NCBI GenBank assembly: GCA_964607765.1
Contig: CAZSNT010000105.1
Coordinates: 1 to 36,268 of the forward strand
DNA: 36,268 bases
Direction: 5' to 3'
From: CAZSNT01 sp964607765
Lineage (GTDB): Bacteria > Verrucomicrobiota > Lentisphaeria > Oligosphaerales > JABHEG01
Translations under genes and position numbers: made by a program
The notes under the pieces: generated by a model
Databases searched by the model: none
What the model was told of the DNA's origin: nothing
What the model saw: only the letters and a program-made list of their open reading frames with translations
Shown: positions 17,541-24,901 of the stretch, in pieces
How positions within the stretch are numbered: the stretch's first letter is position 1
Layout of the letters: each line of letters starts with the position of its first letter

Positions 17541-17569
17541 AGGATAATCTGGCGGGAGGGCAACGTCAA
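17541..17569 (-). promoter_or_regulatory. candidate sigma70-type promoter for the giant binding protein
   Basis: On the minus strand TTGACG (17564-17569) and TATCCT (17541-17546) are separated by exactly 17 bp. They lie about 60-90 bp upstream of the ATG at 17482. The -35 box overlaps a palindrome at 17565-17579. Confidence 0.5.
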
Positions 17570-17579
17570 CCTCGTTGAC
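17565..17579. promoter_or_regulatory. operator-like palindrome GTCAAC-CTC-GTTGAC
   Basis: A perfect 6-bp inverted repeat with a 3-bp centre overlaps the -35 box of the minus-strand promoter. It sits between the divergent genes starting at 17482 and 17700. Its right arm is shared with a second, looser inverted pair (CGTTG at 17573-17577 with CAACG at 17585-17589). Position and symmetry suggest a repressor or activator site for both directions; no regulator is encoded next to it. Confidence 0.4.
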
Positions 17580-17699
17580 CGTGACAACGAATTGCGTCTG
17601 AGTCGCGCAATCTGGGGCAACGAGTTAAGTTGACACAGCGGCGCGGGACGGTTGCCGCGCCCAAACGCTGACCGAGAGCCGGACATCCGAGGACGCGCC

Positions 17700-18857
17700 G
17701 TGAAGGAACGGATCGATATCTCTGTCCCGGACAACGTGCTGGAAGCCAACGCTGAGAAGTCGCAGCGCCTGGCCAAGACCAGCCGCTTCGAGCCTGCCGA
17801 TCGTGTGCCGGTTGCGATGAACACAAACCAGTGGACGGCACTCGCAGCGCGCGGCAGGACCGCGGCCGACTACATTCGCAGCCCGCAGGACAACCTGCGC
17901 GAGCAGATCCTGAACCGTAAGTGGCTGTTCGAGGAGGTGCGCGACGACAGCCCCATCCCCACGGCCGCCCTGAACATCACGCCCGACATGGGTTGCCTGC
18001 GCGGCACTGAATTCGAGTTTGAGGTCGCCTGGCAGCCGAACCAGCCGCCCAAAACGCGGCACCCCCTCACCGCGCCGGAGCAAATCGATGCACTCCAGGT
18101 CCCCGACCCGGCAGGCGGGCTCAACGCCCGGCGCATCGAATGGTACCACGCGATGCGCGAGGCCGCGGCGGACCTTGACGTGCGCCTCAACGGTACGCCT
18201 CTCGACATCCGTATCACGATCGGCCAGCCGGGCGGCCCCATGCCGTCCGCATTCGCGTTGGCGGGTGCCAACCTGTTCCTTTGGGCAGCACTGGAGCCGG
18301 AGCGCGTGCACCGACTCATGCACATTGTTACCGAGAGTCATCTGAACGGGATCGCGTTCTTCGATGAGATGACGGGCATCACCGACCGCACAGCCGTGGC
18401 GTTGGGAACGGATTCAGCCGAGATGATGGGCCCGGACATGTTCCGTGAGTTCGTTGTGCCCTGCCATCAACGGATCTACGAGGTCTATCCCGGGCCGCCC
18501 CGCGGCTTCCATAACTGCGGGCCGAGTGCGCACTTGCTGCCGATCCTTCGCGACGAACTCAACGTCACGCACCACAACGGCTTCGGGTTCTGCGTCGACC
18601 CCGAAGTCCTGGCCCGGGAGATGGGTGGGCGAGTGGTGTTGCGCGGCGGCCCCAATCCGTCGCTGATCGCGCGCGGCCCGCGGGATGCGATTGTTGCGGA
18701 GTGCGCACGTTACATCCGCATCCTCGGCAGACACGGCGGGTTCGTCCTGGCCCTGGGCGGCGGCTCCGTGCCCGGCACGCCCACCGAGAACTACGACGCG
18801 ATGGTCGAGGCATCGAGACGGTGCGGGTGCGTGCAGCAAGGGCAAGAGAGCAGCTGA
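17700..18857 (+). CDS. uroporphyrinogen decarboxylase-fold methyltransferase-like protein
   Basis: A 385-residue cytoplasmic protein of the URO-D / MtaA / CmuA superfamily, whose members either decarboxylate uroporphyrinogen or transfer methyl groups from corrinoid proteins. Visible family features are the N-terminal RFEPADRVPVAMN, the middle GPMPSAFALAG..LFLWAALEPERVHRLM, FDEMTGITDRT, GPDMFREFVVPCHQRIYE and FHNCGPSAHLLPIL, where H271-N-C273 matches the zinc-binding HxC of methyltransferase members. The C-terminal ALGGGSVPGTPTENYDAMVEASRRCG is also typical. The HxC motif favours a methyltransferase over true HemE. The GTG at 17700 has GAGG 7-8 nt upstream; the open frame starts at 17652 but has no better signal. 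Its TGA overlaps by one base the ATG of the GH53 gene (TGATG), implying translational coupling. No corrinoid protein or partner methyltransferase is in the window. Confidence 0.85.
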   Translation: MKERIDISVPDNVLEANAEKSQRLAKTSRFEPADRVPVAMNTNQWTALAARGRTAADYIRSPQDNLREQILNRKWLFEEVRDDSPIPTAALNITPDMGCLRGTEFEFEVAWQPNQPPKTRHPLTAPEQIDALQVPDPAGGLNARRIEWYHAMREAAADLDVRLNGTPLDIRITIGQPGGPMPSAFALAGANLFLWAALEPERVHRLMHIVTESHLNGIAFFDEMTGITDRTAVALGTDSAEMMGPDMFREFVVPCHQRIYEVYPGPPRGFHNCGPSAHLLPILRDELNVTHHNGFGFCVDPEVLAREMGGRVVLRGGPNPSLIARGPRDAIVAECARYIRILGRHGGFVLALGGGSVPGTPTENYDAMVEASRRCGCVQQGQESS

Positions 18858-20098
18858 TGTCTCACGCCATCATGAGAACGCCAGCCGCTCTGCCCGTGAC
18901 GCTGCTTCTGGTCGCAAGCAACCTGCTGACGGCCACGCCGGGCAATGCTCAGCCAGCCGACGCACGCACGACAGGCGTACCGAGGCAGACCGCAGGAGAT
19001 CAGACGATGCAGCCCCCCCCTGCCCCTGCCTCCAACCTGCTCCTGGGCGGCGACATCTCCATGCTGACACGAATCGAGGAGTTGGGAGGCGTTTACCGCG
19101 ATGCCGGCAGAGCCCGAGACGCGCTTGCTGTCTTCATGGACCACGGCTGCAACTGCTTCCGGGTGCGCCTGTTCGTGGATCCGCCGGGGGAAGGCGGCCA
19201 GATACAGGACCTGCCTTACGCAGTTGCCTTGGCCAAGCGCATCAGGCAGGCCGGGGCGACGCTGATCCTGGACCTGCACTACTCTGACAACTGGGCGGAC
19301 CCCGGCCACCAGCGCAAGCCCGCGGCCTGGGCTGCCCTGGACTTCGACGCACTCGTCGCCAAAGTCCGGGAATACACGGCGGCCGTGGTGGCTGAGTTCA
19401 AGGCGCAGAACGCGTTACCCCACATGATCCAGATCGGCAACGAGAACACGGGCGGTTTCCTGGCCCCGGACGGCCTGGTCTGGCGCAAGGACCGGCCGGC
19501 GAAGCAAGGCTGGGACGCCTTCGTCCGCCTGCTTAAGGCAGGGATGGAGGGCGTCAACACGTCCTTGACCGAACAGGAACGCGTGAAGATCATGCTGCAT
19601 CTGCACACCGGCATGCGGGCGCGCGCCACCCGAACCTTCATCGAGAACATGCGGCAGCGCGACGTGCAGTTCGACATGCTCGGGCTTAGTTTCTATCCCG
19701 GTCAGTTCAAGGGCGCCAACGGCAGCAAAGCCATGGAACTGCTGCGGGACAACATGCACGCCGTGGCCAGGGATTTCGGGCTGGATGTCATGGTTGCCGA
19801 GACAGCCTACCCGCACTGCCGATGGTCGAAAGAGGCCAAAGGAATGGTCGAGGACGGCCCGGACGCGGATGTGGGCGATGCCTGGCCCGCGTCACGCCCG
19901 GGCCAGCGCCGGTACCTCTCTGAGCTGCTGCAAGTGGTCAAGAGCGTTCCTGACGCGCGCGGCAAGGGCGTACTGTGGTGGTATCCGGAAGGCATCCCCG
20001 TCACGGGCCTCAAGGTCTGGCACGGTGGCCGCATGTCGCTGTTCGACGCCCGGGGCAACGCACTCCCGGCGCTCAACGCGTTCAAGAGCGCAGAGTGA
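18857..20098 (+). CDS. GH53 arabinogalactan endo-beta-1,4-galactanase
   Basis: Endo-hydrolase of beta-1,4-galactan, 413 residues, secreted. The signal peptide is TPAALPVTLLLVASNLLTATPGNAQ, with a short Pro-rich linker before the catalytic domain at about residue 60. The GH53 (alpha/beta)8 barrel shows GGDISMLTRIEELGG, LILDLHYSDNWADPGHQRKP, the general acid/base E196 in IQIGNEN, FDMLGLSFYPG, and the nucleophile E315 in MVAETAYPH. The usual C-terminal KGVLWWYPEG follows. The length is close to that of the family. The ATG at 18857 overlaps the stop of the URO-D-like gene by one base and has a GAGAG about 6 nt upstream. It is the clearest substrate indicator of the locus and points to galactan side chains or galactan backbones. 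Confidence 0.95.
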   Translation: MSHAIMRTPAALPVTLLLVASNLLTATPGNAQPADARTTGVPRQTAGDQTMQPPPAPASNLLLGGDISMLTRIEELGGVYRDAGRARDALAVFMDHGCNCFRVRLFVDPPGEGGQIQDLPYAVALAKRIRQAGATLILDLHYSDNWADPGHQRKPAAWAALDFDALVAKVREYTAAVVAEFKAQNALPHMIQIGNENTGGFLAPDGLVWRKDRPAKQGWDAFVRLLKAGMEGVNTSLTEQERVKIMLHLHTGMRARATRTFIENMRQRDVQFDMLGLSFYPGQFKGANGSKAMELLRDNMHAVARDFGLDVMVAETAYPHCRWSKEAKGMVEDGPDADVGDAWPASRPGQRRYLSELLQVVKSVPDARGKGVLWWYPEGIPVTGLKVWHGGRMSLFDARGNALPALNAFKSAE

Positions 20099-20101
20099 GC
20101 C

Positions 20102-20129
20102 TGAACACTGAACACCGAACACTGAACAC
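20102..20129 (+). repeat. heptamer tandem repeat TGAACAC, 4 copies
   Basis: TGAACAC (20102), TGAACAC (20109), CGAACAC (20116), TGAACAC (20123): four 7-bp units, one with a single change. They are followed by an A/C-rich tract (ACAAGACACACAAGAC) up to the ATG at 20151. The array fills the gap between the GH53 stop and the next start, where a ribosome binding site would normally lie. Confidence 0.9.
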
Positions 20130-20150
20130 ACAAGACACACAAGACAACAC

Positions 20151-21857
20151 ATGAGCACACACAACAGCGTCCCCAACGAAGTCACACAGGCAATCCGGGC
20201 CGGCGAGGCGCTTCCCGGCACGGCGCTGGCACGCTACCCGCTCCCGGAGCAGACCATCCCGGACGACACCGGCGTTAACGTGTTGCTGGACCTGGCACAC
20301 CACTGTTACATGGGCGCGATGTGGGGTGTGGCCGGACAGCTCAAAGACAGCGGCTTCCGGTGCGTCAGCACGCACGCGTGCCTCGACACCGTGCTGACGC
20401 CCGGCGAAACAGTCCTCGCACGCACGCTGGCAGGTAAGGCGGCGGACGGCAAGCCGGTGCGGCCGTTCATCCGTTGGCCCAATGTGGAGTACAACGTTGT
20501 GCTGACTCTCCAGGCCGACGCCGGAGGACCGGCCTACACCCCCGAGGAACTGACCGCACTCGACGAGTTCGTGCGCGGCGGCGGCGGCCTGGTCGTCCTC
20601 GCGGACATCAACGGCAACGGCAAGAACCCCGGCTGGGGCGAACGCAAAGCGTGGCCTCTGCGCGAACTCCTGCGCGCATACGGCGCCGACGTTGCGGAGT
20701 CCGCAACGTTCGGCGATGCCACTGTGCCGGCGTTCACGCTGGACAGCCGCTGGGAGCCGGTGTTGCGCAGCGACTCGGGCGAAGCGATCCTCGTGCGCAC
20801 GGTGCACGGCAGCGGCCGCGTCGTGCTGATCAGCTCGCTGTGCATGATCCACCACCCGCTGTGGACGGGCAAGGAAGAAACTGCTGATGCGAGGGCGGAG
20901 CGCAAAGCACGGCTGGAGGAGACAATCCAATGGGCTGCCGCAGGCAAACCACCTGTCGGAGGCAGCATACAGTTGCCTGACACGCACGGCGGCGCAGGCG
21001 GCATCTACCCGGAGCGGCGCAAGTGTTTCGGGAACATCCACGTTTACTACGCACGCAACCAGCTCGAGTCCGTCCTGGAGACCGTCGAGGTCGAATACCC
21101 GAGAATCCAGCAACAGATCCTCGAATGGCTCCCCTCCCCGCTACCCACTGACGAGCCGCTGCTGATCCTCCTCGGCGCTGGCACAGGCGGCGGATGGGCA
21201 GTAAACGCGTTCTACCCGAAAGAGAACGGCATCATTTCGACCGACGCACACGGGCTCATCGGCATCTTCGCGCACGAGCTCGCGCACATCCTCAGCGGCC
21301 CGCGCAACGCGGCAGGAGAGGCGGCGGGAGACTGGTTCGACGGCAACCAGGGCGAAGCGCACGCCGGTTTCTTCCAGGGCCGGATCTGGGGCATGCGCGC
21401 CGACGACGGACAGATGCGCGACTGCAACACGATCCTCGACTACGAGAAGGAGAACGGTCTGATCGACCTGAGCGTCGCGATACGCGACGGGTACCAGGTG
21501 TATGGCGGCGGCGGCAGAGTCTGGCGCAAGCTCTGGTACATCTGGCAGAAGCTCGACGATGCTTACGGCATCACCTGGTACCCGCGCTGGCGCTGGGTCC
21601 AGCACACGCGCTGGCAGGATACGCCCGAGAAGAAGCTGACGATCGACGAGATGGCCGAGGATATGAGCATCGCGGTCGGGGAGGATCTGTTCCCGTTCCT
21701 CCGCACGATCGGCACCACGCTGAAGCGGGAACGGCTTGAGCGCATCGAGTTCCGGGGCGACACGCTGGAACTGGCCGCTGCCCAGCTCGACACCGGTCCC
21801 GCCGGCACGGTGCGGACCGAGCCGATCGGCGACTTCACCCAACCGCTGCCACACTGA
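20151..21857 (+). CDS. HExxH zinc-metalloprotease-like protein with GATase-like N-terminal domain
   Basis: A 568-residue protein. Residues about 40-270 look like a class-I glutamine-amidotransferase-type fold (VNVLLDLAHHCYM, YTPEELTALDEFVRGGGGLVVLADINGNG, GRVVLISSLCMIHHPLW), as in ThuA/DUF4350-like proteins. Residues about 310-500 carry a gluzincin-like zinc site with H375-E376-x-x-H379 in FAHELAHILSG; GE follows after 10 residues, or QGEAHAGFF could supply the third ligand. KLWYIWQKLDDAYGITWYPRWRWV resembles the C-terminal part of M60-type (enhancin-like) peptidases. M60 peptidases attack glycosylated proteins; that link is tentative here. No signal peptide is visible from this start, odd for an M60-like enzyme. 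There is no Shine-Dalgarno sequence; the leader is A/C-rich. It lies 52 bp after GH53 and 11 bp before the next sulfatase. Confidence 0.75.
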   Translation: MSTHNSVPNEVTQAIRAGEALPGTALARYPLPEQTIPDDTGVNVLLDLAHHCYMGAMWGVAGQLKDSGFRCVSTHACLDTVLTPGETVLARTLAGKAADGKPVRPFIRWPNVEYNVVLTLQADAGGPAYTPEELTALDEFVRGGGGLVVLADINGNGKNPGWGERKAWPLRELLRAYGADVAESATFGDATVPAFTLDSRWEPVLRSDSGEAILVRTVHGSGRVVLISSLCMIHHPLWTGKEETADARAERKARLEETIQWAAAGKPPVGGSIQLPDTHGGAGGIYPERRKCFGNIHVYYARNQLESVLETVEVEYPRIQQQILEWLPSPLPTDEPLLILLGAGTGGGWAVNAFYPKENGIISTDAHGLIGIFAHELAHILSGPRNAAGEAAGDWFDGNQGEAHAGFFQGRIWGMRADDGQMRDCNTILDYEKENGLIDLSVAIRDGYQVYGGGGRVWRKLWYIWQKLDDAYGITWYPRWRWVQHTRWQDTPEKKLTIDEMAEDMSIAVGEDLFPFLRTIGTTLKRERLERIEFRGDTLELAAAQLDTGPAGTVRTEPIGDFTQPLPH

Positions 21858-21868
21858 GGAGACGCCAG

Positions 21869-23320
21869 ATGTCCATGAAACGCCGAGACTTTCTCAGGAA
21901 CGCCGGGCTATTGGCCGGAGCTGCCGTGTGCGCCGAACGTACGACCGCGGCTGTGGACGCGCCCCCCACGCCGAACATCATTCTCATCATGGCTGACGAT
22001 CTCGGCTGGGAGGAGCTCGGTTGCTACGGCCAGAAGAAGATCCTGACGCCCAACGTCGACCGGCTGGCTGCTGAAGGGATGCGGTTCACCGACTACTACT
22101 CGGGCTCCGCGGTGTGCGCGCCGGCACGCTGCAACCTGATGACAGGAATGCACGGCGGGCACGCGATCGTCCGCAACAACTACGAGGCGAAGCCGAGCAC
22201 GTTCGGCGACGCGTTCGGCGGGCAGTACCCGCTGCCGCAGGGCACAGTCACGATCGCGTCCATGCTGAAGAAAGCCGGCTACGCCACCGGCTGCTTCGGC
22301 AAGTGGGGCCTGGGCGGGGTCGGCACGAGCGGCGACCCGCTCAAACAGGGCTTCGACCGGTTCTTCGGCTTCAATTGCCAACGTCATGCGCACAACCTTT
22401 ACCCACGCTACCTGGTGGACGATGACAAACAGCGGCCGCTCGAAGGCAACACGCGCGGACAGACCGGTAAGCAGTACGGGCCGCAGGCTGTGGCGGACGA
22501 GCTGCTGGCATTCATCCGCGCCAATGCGGCGCGTCCGTTCTTCGCCTACTACCCCACCGTCATTCCACACCTTGCCCTGCAGGCGCCCGACGAGGACATC
22601 GCCCAGTACCGCGGCAAGTGGGAGGAGAAGCCCTACACGGGCCGTTCCTATCTGCCCCATCCCACACCCAAATCCTGTTACGCGGCCATGATCAGTTTCC
22701 TGGACAAGCAGGTGGGCAGGGTCATGAGCCTTCTCAAAGAGCTTGGGATTGACGACAACACGGTTGTCCTCTTCACATCGGACAACGGCACGACGTTCCT
22801 GAAAGCACAGGTCGACTACGCATTCTTCGCGAGCGTGGGGCCGTTGCGCGGCTTGAAAGGATCGCTTTACGAAGGCGGCATCCGCGTGCCCATGGTCGTG
22901 CGCTGGCCGGGCCGGATCAAACGGGGGTCGGTCACCGCCCTCCCCGCTGCACACTACGATGCGTTGGCCACGATTGCGGACTTCGCAGGGCTCCGTGCCC
23001 CCACAACGGACGGGATCAGCCTACGGCCGACCCTGACCGGAAACGCGGACGAGCAGAAGAAACACGACTACCTGTTCTGGGACTTTGCCGGCTACGGCGC
23101 CCAGCTCGCGGTGCGCATGGGCAAGTGGAAGGGCCTGAAACGGGGGCTGAAGAAGAGACCGGACGCGCCGCTGGAGTTGTACAACCTGGAAGCGGACATC
23201 GGCGAAACAGAAAACGTGGCGGCCGCGAATCCCGCGGTCGTCGCCAGGATTGAGACCATCATGCGCGAAGCCCGGACCGAGCCCGACTGCGAACGCTTCC
23301 GGTTCGGCCGGTATCGCTAG
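21869..23320 (+). CDS. Tat-exported sulfatase (S1 family, CxPAR variant)
   Basis: Sulfate ester hydrolase of 483 residues, exported folded through the Tat pathway: KRRDFLRNAGLLAGAAV is a twin-arginine signal of the kind common in planctomycete sulfatases. PNIILIMADDLGWEELGCYG holds metal ligands D43/D44. The formylglycine motif is CAPAR (C83, A86, R87), with Ala where Ser is more usual; CxPxR with Ala is a known accepted variant. CFGKWGLGG, FTSDNGTTF, LRGLKGSLYEGGIRVPMVVRWPG and ELYNLEADIGETENVA complete the arylsulfatase-A-like pattern. Start ATG at 21869 (or 21875) has GGAG 7 nt upstream and follows the metalloprotease-like gene by 11 bp, so the two are likely co-transcribed. Unlike the first sulfatase at 3525 this one acts outside the cytoplasm, so the two probably serve polymer and oligomer stages respectively (inference). 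Confidence 0.95.
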   Translation: MSMKRRDFLRNAGLLAGAAVCAERTTAAVDAPPTPNIILIMADDLGWEELGCYGQKKILTPNVDRLAAEGMRFTDYYSGSAVCAPARCNLMTGMHGGHAIVRNNYEAKPSTFGDAFGGQYPLPQGTVTIASMLKKAGYATGCFGKWGLGGVGTSGDPLKQGFDRFFGFNCQRHAHNLYPRYLVDDDKQRPLEGNTRGQTGKQYGPQAVADELLAFIRANAARPFFAYYPTVIPHLALQAPDEDIAQYRGKWEEKPYTGRSYLPHPTPKSCYAAMISFLDKQVGRVMSLLKELGIDDNTVVLFTSDNGTTFLKAQVDYAFFASVGPLRGLKGSLYEGGIRVPMVVRWPGRIKRGSVTALPAAHYDALATIADFAGLRAPTTDGISLRPTLTGNADEQKKHDYLFWDFAGYGAQLAVRMGKWKGLKRGLKKRPDAPLELYNLEADIGETENVAAANPAVVARIETIMREARTEPDCERFRFGRYR

Positions 23321-23374
23321 AGGTCGGGGCGGAACAGAGTGTGGGCGCCCTGCTCGCGGGACCAATCGTGCTCA

Positions 23375-23395
23375 CCCACGGCACGAGGCCGTGGG
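23375..23395 (+). terminator. candidate terminator hairpin after the Tat sulfatase
   Basis: A perfect 8-bp stem CCCACGGC / GCCGTGGG with a 5-nt loop lies 55 bp after the sulfatase stop codon and ahead of a new promoter. The downstream tract (GGTCATTTCACGG) has only a weak T run, so intrinsic termination is plausible but not certain. Confidence 0.5.
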
Positions 23396-23459
23396 GGTCA
23401 TTTCACGGCTTGGCCGCCGAAGGCAACCCGAAGCGCCCCGGGGGCGGCGCGCGCATCTC

Positions 23460-23488
23460 TTGCCAGAAGCGAGGTGTCGGGCTACAAT
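23460..23488 (+). promoter_or_regulatory. sigma70-type promoter for the DUF2334 gene
   Basis: TTGCCA (23460-23465) and TACAAT (23483-23488) are separated by exactly 17 bp; each box has five of six consensus bases. It lies 87 bp upstream of the ATG at 23576 and just after a terminator-like hairpin, marking a transcription-unit border. Confidence 0.65.
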
Positions 23489-23575
23489 AGAGGCCAATTC
23501 TAACCGCCTGCCCTCGCTGCGGCGGCGTACGTCGCGCAGCTCACCGAGAGAGCCTCCACAGGAGTCGACCACAGC

Positions 23576-24901
23576 ATGAAGCATCCCCTCCGCAACGCAG
23601 TCGGTCCGTTTCGTGCCGCCGTCGCGGCTGCGACGGTCCTGCTTGCCCTCTTTGCCAGCCCCGTCTCAACGGCCGGTGCCACGGCCGGTGACGGCCCCAC
23701 CATCACGGTGGCCATCCGGTACGACGACTACTCGAGCTACAGCCAGACCGATGTGGACCGCAAGGTCATTGCACTGCTCGAGAAACACCAGTGCCCGTGC
23801 ACGTTCGCCGTGGTCCCAGAATCCATACCGTGGATAGCGGAAGACCGCAACATCGGCCGCGCAGTTGGTGAGCCGGGGGTGCGGTTGACAGACGAGAAAG
23901 TGACGATGTTGAAGCAGTTCCTCGGCACGGGGCTTGTGGAGGTCGCGCTGCACGGCCTGTCACACGAGGATCTGAGTCCGGACGATCCAGCCATTCTCTC
24001 GGAGTTCGAGGCCGTCGATGCGGCCGAACAGCTCCGGCGCATTCGTGAAGGCAAGCAGGTGTTGACTGAGCTCCTCGACTGCCGGATGACCACGTTCATT
24101 CCGCCGTTTAACACCTACGACGTGAACACAGTCAGCGCCCTCGAACAAACGGGCTTCACGTTCTTCTCGGCTGACACACGCGGCGTGCCGCCTGCGCAGT
24201 CCAGTCTGAAGTTCATCCCGCAGACATGCCACTTCAACGAAACTCGTGCCGCGGTGGAAAGCGCACGTGCTGCGGGACGGCCGGGCGCGTTGATCGTTAC
24301 CATTTTCCACCCGCAGGATCTGCGCGAAGCGGAGCAGATGCCGAACCCCTACGGCCTGGGCCAGTTCCTTGACCTCGGCGATGTGGATTCGCTCCTGGGC
24401 TGGCTGAAGCAGCAGCCCGACGTGCAGGTTCTCACGCTCGGACAGGCAGGGGAACGGCTTGCGCCTCTCGATGCTGCTCGTTTCACCGCCTGGAGGAAGT
24501 ACCTGGACTGCCCTGCCCTGCCCATGCTTCCCCCTGCCCTGCAGCGCCGGCCTGGGTACTACCCGATGCCCGACGCCATCAGGAAACTCCGCACGGCCCT
24601 CTGGCTGGATGTCTGTATCTACGCGCTGGTCTTCGTCGGTCTGGGGCTCCTGAGCGGCGCTGCGGCCGGCTTCATGGTCGCACGCCTGCCGAGGCTCTTC
24701 GTCATCGCCGGGGCGTTGGGTGACATTCTGATCGGCGGCGGCGTTGCAGCCGTAGCCGTGGCAGCACGGCCTTACGGGTGGAAGGACACAGCCGCGATCT
24801 GTGCCGGCGTTGGCATCGTCGTCTCGTTTGCCACCGTCCTGCTCCTGCGTAGACGCACCGGCACTAAGGCCCCCGAAGGCGCACCGGCGCAGCAAACGTA
24901 A
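23576..24901 (+). CDS. membrane-anchored DUF2334 / polysaccharide-deacetylase-like protein
   Basis: A 441-residue protein. A signal sequence (FRAAVAAATVLLALFASPVSTAGA) precedes a deacetylase-like (NodB-like) barrel: AIRYDDYSSYS holds the metal-binding Asp pair, CTFAVVPESIPW is a core strand, VALHGLSHEDLS the HxxxH motif, and FIPPFNTYD and LIVTIFHPQDL the later active-site strands. This pattern fits DUF2334. The C-terminus has three hydrophobic segments (about 342-369, 374-397, 406-424) followed by RRR, so the enzyme domain would face the periplasm or cell surface and be held in the membrane. The deacetylase-like domain may remove acetyl groups from a glycan; no substrate evidence exists. It has its own promoter at 23460, and its last 38 bp overlap the end of the convergent gene at 24864. 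Confidence 0.85.
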   Translation: MKHPLRNAVGPFRAAVAAATVLLALFASPVSTAGATAGDGPTITVAIRYDDYSSYSQTDVDRKVIALLEKHQCPCTFAVVPESIPWIAEDRNIGRAVGEPGVRLTDEKVTMLKQFLGTGLVEVALHGLSHEDLSPDDPAILSEFEAVDAAEQLRRIREGKQVLTELLDCRMTTFIPPFNTYDVNTVSALEQTGFTFFSADTRGVPPAQSSLKFIPQTCHFNETRAAVESARAAGRPGALIVTIFHPQDLREAEQMPNPYGLGQFLDLGDVDSLLGWLKQQPDVQVLTLGQAGERLAPLDAARFTAWRKYLDCPALPMLPPALQRRPGYYPMPDAIRKLRTALWLDVCIYALVFVGLGLLSGAAAGFMVARLPRLFVIAGALGDILIGGGVAAVAVAARPYGWKDTAAICAGVGIVVSFATVLLLRRRTGTKAPEGAPAQQT

